A program made the translations under genes and the position numbers. Source: Sindora glabra (lineage: Eukaryota; Streptophyta; Magnoliopsida; Fabales; Fabaceae). From it: DNA of 64,000 nucleotides. The stretch's first letter is position 1. Each line of letters begins with the position of its first letter. A model generated the notes under the pieces. That model was given only the letters and a program-made list of their open reading frames with translations, was not told the origin of the DNA and made no database searches. Positions 55,590-64,000 of this stretch are shown in pieces. The stretch lies in the NCBI GenBank assembly GCA_020226215.1, contig CM035233.1:72917317-72981316 (forward strand), in the 5' to 3' direction.

Positions 55590-56439
55590 ACAAAGTTCCA
55601 AAATGAGCTTAAAAATAAATAAGAAGAAAAGTGAGAGTGATAACGAGAAAAAAATAAAATTTATTTAATTTATAATATAAAAATGTCATCACTCTTATAA
55701 TTTTAAATGTTTGTTATTTATAAAAAATTAATATATAAAGTTTTTTTTTATATTTTAAAAAATGTTACTACTATTATGACTTTAGGTGTTTTATTTTTAA
55801 AGACTAACAAGTCTTTCAAAATAATATATAAATTATTTATAAAAAATTGATGCCTTAATTAATTTTATTTTTCAATGTTAGTGGTTGACATTATTTTAAA
55901 TGTTTGTTTTATAAAAAAAAATTGACATGCTAACTATATTCTAATTTTTTAAATTAATTATTCCTTTAACTTTTGATGTTAATTCTCAAATAACTAATGT
56001 AGAAAGTTTTTTTGAGTATTTTGACATTAATTTTTTATTTAAAGACTAATGTTTAAAGTCTTTCAAAATACTATTATGACTTTGGACGTTATTTTTTTAA
56101 ACACTAACATTTAAAGTATTTTCAAATAATATATAAATTATTTATAAAAAATTGATGTCTTAATTAATTTTATTTCTCAATGTTAGTGGTTGACATTATT
56201 TTAAACGATTGTTTTATAAAAAAAAATTGACTTGCTACTATAGCCTAATTTTTTGAATTAATTTTTTCTTTATCTTTTGATATTTGTTCTCAAATAACTA
56301 ATGTAGAAAGTTTTTTGAGTATTTTGACATTGATTTTTTATTTAAATTATTTATATTTTCTAAAATATCACCACGCTACTATATGTCTGGATTACCAATT
56401 TAACTATTATCAATTCACCAAAGTTAAAGTGTAGTAGTG
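55590..56439 (-). mobile_element. CACTA-like terminal and subterminal repeat region, right end
   Basis: On the minus strand it begins CACTACTA at 56439 and carries AAAAAACTTTCTACATTA (at about 56336), then repeats matching 34203-34900 in order and in inverted orientation. It includes a tandem duplication of about 305 bp: the block ATAATATATAAATTATTTAT starts at 55821 and again at 56126, each followed by TCAATGTTAGTGGTTGACATT and ACTAATGTAGAAAG. Confidence 0.55.
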
Positions 56440-56488
56440 TGTTTGTTTTATCAACTTTGACTATTTTCTATCACTATATCAATGTATA

Positions 56489-56988
56489 TAGAGTTGTACA
56501 TGGGTCGGATCGGACCGGGTGAGTGGATTTCGGACTAGGCCACCCTGGCCAAACTACATAAAATTTATGACTTGACCCAATATGTTTTTGAAGAAATTAT
56601 TATCTAAATCGGCCCAATTATTTAAATGAATGGCTTGCCGAACCGGCTCGATTACTCGAATAATTTTTTTTAAATTATTTTTTAATTAAAAAAATAATTT
56701 TTAATATATTTAAATAAATAATATGATATTTAAATATTTAATTATATTAAATTAATTTTTTTATTAAAAATAATTAGATATAATTATTTTTTAATATAAA
56801 ATTATATTATAAAAAATAAATTAATATAATTGGGTCGGGCCAAGCCTATCGATTTTTTTTTATCTTGACCCGAACTCGACCCAATTATTAATCGAACTTT
56901 TGAAAAAAAATTCAACGGGCTATCAGGCTAAAAAAAAGATCCAAACCCTCTATTTTTTTTACGGACTGAGCCTACCGGAACATCTCTA
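56489..56988. mobile_element. hAT-type MITE upstream of ARF1, 500 bp
   Basis: Starts TAGAGTTGTACATGGGTCGG at 56489 and ends, inverted, TAGAGATGTTCCGGTAGG at 56988. Flanks AATGTATA (56481-56488) and CGTGTATA (56989-56996) match at 6 of 8 positions, consistent with an aged 8-bp duplication. The ends are rich in GGGTCGG/CCGACCC-type motifs around an AT-rich centre, a common plant hAT MITE design. Its edge is about 245 bp from the ARF1 TATA box. Confidence 0.7.
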
Positions 56989-57234
56989 CGTGTATACAAA
57001 TTCAAATTCATGAAAAAGGTGATAATTTTTTTCCCATCATAATGGGCATGGTCCATGCTGTTTGTCTTGACAGAAGTGATCCAGTGATGCAGATGGCCCT
57101 CAAGTATGATATTCGACGGGCCCAAAATCGTTGTCCGACCAACCCCTACGTCCCTTTGCCTCGTCACGGAAATTCACATTACAAACACTAACGGCGTCAA
57201 ATGAACGCTATCTTGCATCTCTGCTCTTGTGGCT

Positions 57235-57244
57235 ATTATAAAAC
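57235..57244 (+). promoter_or_regulatory. Candidate TATA box of ARF1
   Basis: ATTATAAAAC in an otherwise mixed-composition stretch, followed by a pyrimidine-rich leader. Position fits a leader exon starting near 57270. Confidence 0.5.
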
Positions 57245-57358
57245 TGAGGAGCTTCCCCCTTCTGCCTATTCATTCATTTTTCTCTTGGCTTTGGGCAGCT
57301 TCGCCAATCTGCCCGCTTAACTTCCCTCAACTCGCGATTTTCTACTCTTTTTCTCCAT

Positions 57359-58035
57359 GTAGGTTCTCTATGTTTATGTTCATTTTGTCTTGTAGATCTA
57401 TGCCTGTTTGTTCTGTCTTACTTAGGATTCCCATTTTCATTATTTGTATCGCTTTTGATGTTTATGAATGTTACATGTTGAATCAATGCCTACTTAAATA
57501 GCTCATTATCCTGTTGATGTAGATCTGGATCAATTTTTTTAAGATAGCTCGTTGGATGTCATTATTTTTCAAATCTGAGTTGATTTGTTCAGGAACTTAT
57601 TATGCATCGCTAATTGATTTTTTGGATGGATTTTGAGGGAGCCTCATTTGACTTTTTGTTGTAAAGAATCCATTTTTGCAATTTGATGCATCCATCTACA
57701 ATTTAAAAATGTAAATCATGATTTTATGCGGAGGATAATGAAGATCTGAACTGCTGGCTTTTGGCTTGTGCTATGTGGTGAAAGGTCTTCTAAACTCTTG
57801 ATTATTGAAGATCTAATCCTGTCAAGAAACTACATTCCCATTTTTAACTGCTGCAAAACTTTTTGTAATAATTTTTTTTCTTGTAGAAAACATTTCGTTG
57901 CCCAATGCCCATATTATTTTTTTGCCTGAGATGAAGACGTGTTATCCTTGGAGTATGAGATTGATCAATGAAGAAATGATATCACTTTATGCCTTTTACT
58001 AATATGTGTCTTCTGATCATGAATTTTGGATACAG
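57359..58035 (+). other. Probable 5'-UTR intron of ARF1
   Basis: A donor near 57359 (CCAT then GTAGGT; a GTTCTC at 57363 is an alternative) and the acceptor GATACAG ending at 58035 flank a T-rich intron 12 bases before the start codon. Leader introns are common in plant ARF genes. Inferred from splice signals. Confidence 0.55.
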
Positions 58036-58044
58036 CTGAAATAA

Positions 58045-60198
<2,154 letters not shown>

Positions 60199-61039
60199 AC
60201 GACATTTATTTTGAGGGACGCTGCTGCGAATCTTGCTTGAAGATGGGCTTTGCACTTATATTTTGACGTGGATTGTTCCTTACTTTGTTACTGCTTAAGG
60301 TTTTTAGAAAACTGTTACTATATGATAGCAGTCATGTTTCTTCCTGTAGTTCCTAAATAATTAATGAATTACAGATTATACATTTCTCTTTTTTATTTTC
60401 TTCGAATTTGCTATGAGTGGATATTGCCGACACATCTTTAAGAAAAAAAAAAGCCCACGTTGTCAAAAAAGTCTGTTCGAAGTATGAATCCGACAGTATA
60501 ATATACGCCCAACGCAAGACGATAAATTTGCTTTATTTTATTATATACTGCAACTAGTAACGATTGTGCAATCGGCATATGGCGGCTCCAGCTTTCCGAT
60601 GCACTAATGCTCAATTTCAAATCTTTTGTATTGATGAAAGTATCCCAATCTCAGAGGGATTTCGGTATCTTTTTGAATCTGAACGAAGTCGGTCACGAGT
60701 GAGTCGAAAGAAAACGAAGTGCTCGATAAAGTATGATTTGTCATTAACGATTGACGAATCGATTCAAAAGGCTAGAGGAATTTTCCCCTGTAAAAGGGAA
60801 CAAGACGAGCATGAGAGAGGAGATATATCTTTGTATTAACCCACCCAGCAAGAAGCCCTATCTTAATCCATGACCTTTGCTTCGTGGAGAATTCCAATTG
60901 AGGTCACATCACCTAAAAGCATCCTCGTCTATATATAGTTACCAATTTGTCCTTTCATTTTTCTAATTTCTCTGCTGTCCTGTCCCAACTTCATGCTCAG
61001 CAGTGCAATTATTAATAAAGCTACGATGATTTACAAATA
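60199..61039. other. ARF1 3' flank with one uncharacterised short frame
   Basis: The first ~170 bp are likely ARF1 3' UTR. An open frame with ATG at 60579 ends at 60839 (86 codons); it has charged, Arg/Ser/Lys-rich sequence and matches no family I know. Base composition is less AT-rich than usual here. It may be a spurious frame or part of an unrecognised exon. Confidence 0.4.
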
Positions 61040-61494
61040 TTAGGGGTCGTTTGGTTCATGCAGGAAGTAACTTCCTATGGGAAGTTGAATTTCTTAGGAA
61101 GTTATTTACTGTGTATACTTCCTAGGAAATCCTTAAATGTTGTTTGGTTGACATAAAGGAAGTCACATATCCCAAGAAATAAATTCCTATATTTTGTTTA
61201 GTTCAACTTTGAATTTCCTAGGAAATAACAATGAAATGACTACAATATCCTCAATAATAATTTAATATATATTAATAGATATTAATTGATTTTAAAGAGG
61301 TGATAGCGCCAGATTTTTTTTAAAATAGGTTTCAATTTTATGATTTATGAATATTATATACTGAAATTATTCTTTTTTTAACTGTGTGAATGCGGTGATA
61401 AATTAAAAATTTTTAAAAGTCATAAATTCTTTATTAGTTAACCAATGTTTGCATGACCACTTATTTTCAATCTTTTTCATTTGCTCTTTCAACA

Positions 61495-63290
61495 GAACAT
61501 GTTACTGTTTCGTTCGAAAATAGTAACACCAACTAAAAACCTCAAATAAATGAATAAATTATGTCTAATTAACAATCAAATTACCAAATAATAGCATGTT
61601 ACTGTTTCGTTCCAATACAGTAACATGTTATTATTTCATTCCAAAACAGTAATACCAACTAAAAACCTCAAATAAATGAATAAATCATGTCTAATTAACA
61701 ACCAAACTGCCAAATAATAGCACGTTACTGTTTCGTTCTAAGACAGTAACACCAACTAAAAATCTCAAATAAATGAATAAATCATGTCTAATTAACAATC
61801 AAATTACCAAATAATAGCATGTTACTGTTTCGTTCCAAGACAGTAACATGTTACTGTTTCGTTCCAAGACAGTAACACCAACTAAAAATCTCAAATAAAT
61901 GAATAAATTATTTTTAATTAACAACCAAATTGCCAAATAATAGCATGTTACTGTTTCGTTCCAAGATAGTAACATGTTACTGTTTCGTTCTAAGACAGTA
62001 ACACCAACTAAAAATCTCAAATAAATGAATAAATCATGTCTAATTAACAATCAAATTGCCAAATAATAGCATGTTACTATTTCGTTCCAAGACAGTAACA
62101 TGTTACTGTTTCGTTCCAAAACAGTAACACCAACTAAAAATCTCAAATAAATGAATAAATCATTTTTAATTAACAACCAAATTGTCAAATAATAGCATGT
62201 TACTGTTTCGTTCCAAGACAGTAACATGTTACTGTTTCGTTCTAAAACAATAACACCAACTAAAAACCTCAAATAAATGAATAAATCATGTCTAATTAAC
62301 AACCAAACTGCCAAATAATAGCATGTTACTGTTTCGTTCCAAGATAGTAACATGTTACTGTTTCTTTTCAAAACAGTAACACCAACTAAAAATCTCAAAT
62401 AAATGAATAAATTATTTTTAATTAACAACCAAATTGTCAAATAATAGCATGTTATTGTTTCGTTCCAAGACAGTAACATGTTACTGTTTCGTTCCAAAAC
62501 AGTAACACCAACTAAAAATCTCAAATAAATGAATAAATCATGTCTAATTAACAACCAAACTGCCAAATAATAGCATGTTACTATTTCGTTCTAAGACAGT
62601 AACACCAACTAAAAATCTCAAATAAATGAATAAATCATGTCTAATTAACAATCAAATTGCCAAATAATAGCATGTTACTGTTTCGTTCCAAGACAGTAAC
62701 ATGTTACTGTTTCGTTCCAAAACAGTAACACCAATTAAAAATCTCAAATAAATGAATAAATTATTTTTAATTAACAACCAAATTGCCAAATAATAGCATG
62801 TTACTGTTTCGTTCCAAGACAGTAACATGTTACTGTTTCGTTCTAAAATAATAACACCAACTAAAACCTCAAATAAATGAATAAATCATGTCTAATTAAC
62901 AATCAAACTGCCAAATAATAGCATGTTACTGTTTCGTTCCAAGATAGTAACATGTTACTGTTTCGTTCCAAAACAGTAACACCAACTAAAAATCTCAAAT
63001 AAATGAATAAATCATTTTTAATTAACAACCAAATTGTCAAATAATAGTGCGTTACTATTTTTTCTCTAGACAGTAATATGTTACTGTTACGTTACAAGAC
63101 AGTAACATCAATTAAAAATCTCAAATAAATAGATAATAGCATATTACTATTTTTTCTCTAGACAGTAACATGTTACTGTTACGTTCCAAGACAGTAACAT
63201 CAATTGAAAACTTCAAATAAATAGATAAATTAAGTTTAATTAAAAATTAAATTATCAAATAATAGCATATTACTATTTGTTCTCTAAATA
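61495..63290. repeat. Palindrome-rich minisatellite, about 14 units
   Basis: Higher-order unit of about 98 bp (CACCAACTAAAAATCTCAAA..GCCAAATAATAGCATG) plus zero or one 28-bp subunit (TAACATGTTACTGTTTCGTTCCAAGACAG-type), giving spacings of about 126 or 98 bp. The junction of subunits forms the perfect palindrome ACAGTAACATGTTACTGT. Unit starts (AATAATAGCATGTTAC) recur at about 61586, 61810, 61936, 62062, 62188, 62315, 62441, 62567 and on to 62918. Units at the right edge (after 63040) are the most diverged. Confidence 0.93.
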
Positions 63291-63323
63291 GTAACTAATT
63301 AAAAAAAATTTAATTTTAATTGA

Positions 63324-63352
<29 letters not shown>
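63324..63352. repeat. (GT)n(AT)n microsatellite
   Basis: About 12 GT units followed by AT units, inside the Harbinger-like element. Confidence 0.95.
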
Positions 63353-63354
<2 letters not shown>

Positions 63355-64000
63355 TTAATTTGAATTATAGGGCTTGAAATTTAATATTAAAAAATATTTA
63401 TAAAATTTAAAAAAAATTTAATTTTAATATTCAAATAATTTCAATCAACAAATAGAATATATAATTATATAATGCAATTAATATAATATATATTAAAATT
63501 TTAATTTATTCAAAATATTTATATAATCAAATTAAATATATCATATTATATTTATATTATTTAATAATTATAATCTAACTTTCAAATAATAGCAATAAAT
63601 AAAATAAAAAAGAAGTAAAAGAAAATTATGCAATAAAATAAATAAAAAAATAAAATAATAAGTGAGTTATAAAATAACGTAGGAATTAAATAAAAATATG
63701 TTGTTAATTAATTTATTTAAATTAAATATTTAATTTTTTTTAAAATAATAATAATAAAATATGTCATGCAATATATATATAAGCAAACTGTAAAATAACA
63801 GTAACACTAATTAAAATGGACATTCACAAGGTAAAATTTGATAATCAATTAAAAGGGTAAAATTGGTATTAGTTAATTTTAGTAAGAATATGTTTGTCTA
63901 TGAATTAGTTAAATATACAGGAAATAGAACTTACCTAGGGGGAGTGGGTAAGTAATTTCCCGTATTTTATGGGAAACACAAGTTTCCAGGAAGATTTATT

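Larger units (their letters stand above)
61043..64000. mobile_element. PIF/Harbinger-like non-autonomous element (right end outside window)
   Basis: Starts GGGGTCGTTTGGTTC at 61043 directly after TTA (61040-61042), the target and end style of PIF/Harbinger elements. The first ~180 bp carry short palindromes (AGGAAGTAACTTCCTATGGG, TTTCCTAGGAAA). Sequence at about 63920-64000, read inverted, has a related design (GGAAA..TTACTTACCCAC..CTAGGTAAG), so the element probably ends just beyond the window. No transposase is visible. Its centre is the minisatellite listed separately. Confidence 0.6.

Noticed and set aside
62051..62566. 171-codon minus-strand open frame as a protein gene
   Set aside because: It lies entirely in the 126-bp tandem repeat, and its repeated peptide follows from the period being a multiple of three.
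61495..63290. CRISPR-like array
   Set aside because: The repeats are contiguous, vary in spacing by a fixed subunit, and lie in a plant transposon; there are no unique spacers.

Overview
This is plant nuclear DNA, most likely from a eudicot. The genes have many introns with GT-AG borders and are nearly identical in protein sequence to angiosperm families. The spacers are very AT-rich and full of plant-type transposons (Ty1-copia, hAT, CACTA-like, PIF/Harbinger-like, foldback MITEs). I cannot name the species. The gene set suggests a rosid, but that is a weak inference.

Layout. Six genes look intact or are cut only by the window edge. They are: the 3' part of a SEC24 COPII coat gene (1-3749, +); a group I SHAGGY/GSK3-like kinase (11511-14707, +); a secreted GH28 polygalacturonase (17192-19562, +); pyroglutamyl-peptidase I (21584-22864, -); a single-exon NIMIN-type NPR1-interacting protein (27116-27481, +); and an ARF1 GTPase (58048-60198, +). 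Exon borders were set by splice sites and phase, and all joins stay in frame. Leader introns are likely in the kinase, peptidase, NIMIN and ARF1 genes.

From about 28 kb to 57 kb the window is a repeat-rich block. It holds a 1.5 kb hAT-type element (32198-33711) with a perfect 8-bp target duplication, carrying several exons and introns of a DUF21/CBS (CNNM-like) gene, which is a Pack-type gene capture. It also holds an antisense copia gag relic (about 35.5-36.2 kb), an 840-bp foldback element, a degenerate but complete-length Ty1-copia element with both LTRs (37914-43650), a WAT1/nodulin-21 (EamA) transporter pseudogene (46404-48984) broken by stops and a ~0.95 kb insertion, several MITEs, and two inverted CACTA-like ends at 34.2 kb and 56.4 kb. 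The last 3 kb is a PIF/Harbinger-like element that runs off the window and contains a minisatellite built on an 18-bp perfect palindrome.

The genes do not form a pathway or operon, as expected for a plant chromosome. SEC24 and ARF1 both act in early secretory traffic (COPII and COPI/Golgi), but nothing in the sequence shows that their proximity matters. The most notable observations are the gene-carrying hAT element, the paired CACTA-like ends, the palindromic minisatellite in the Harbinger-like element, and the bias of pseudogene stops toward Gln and Trp codons, which fits decay of methylated DNA.
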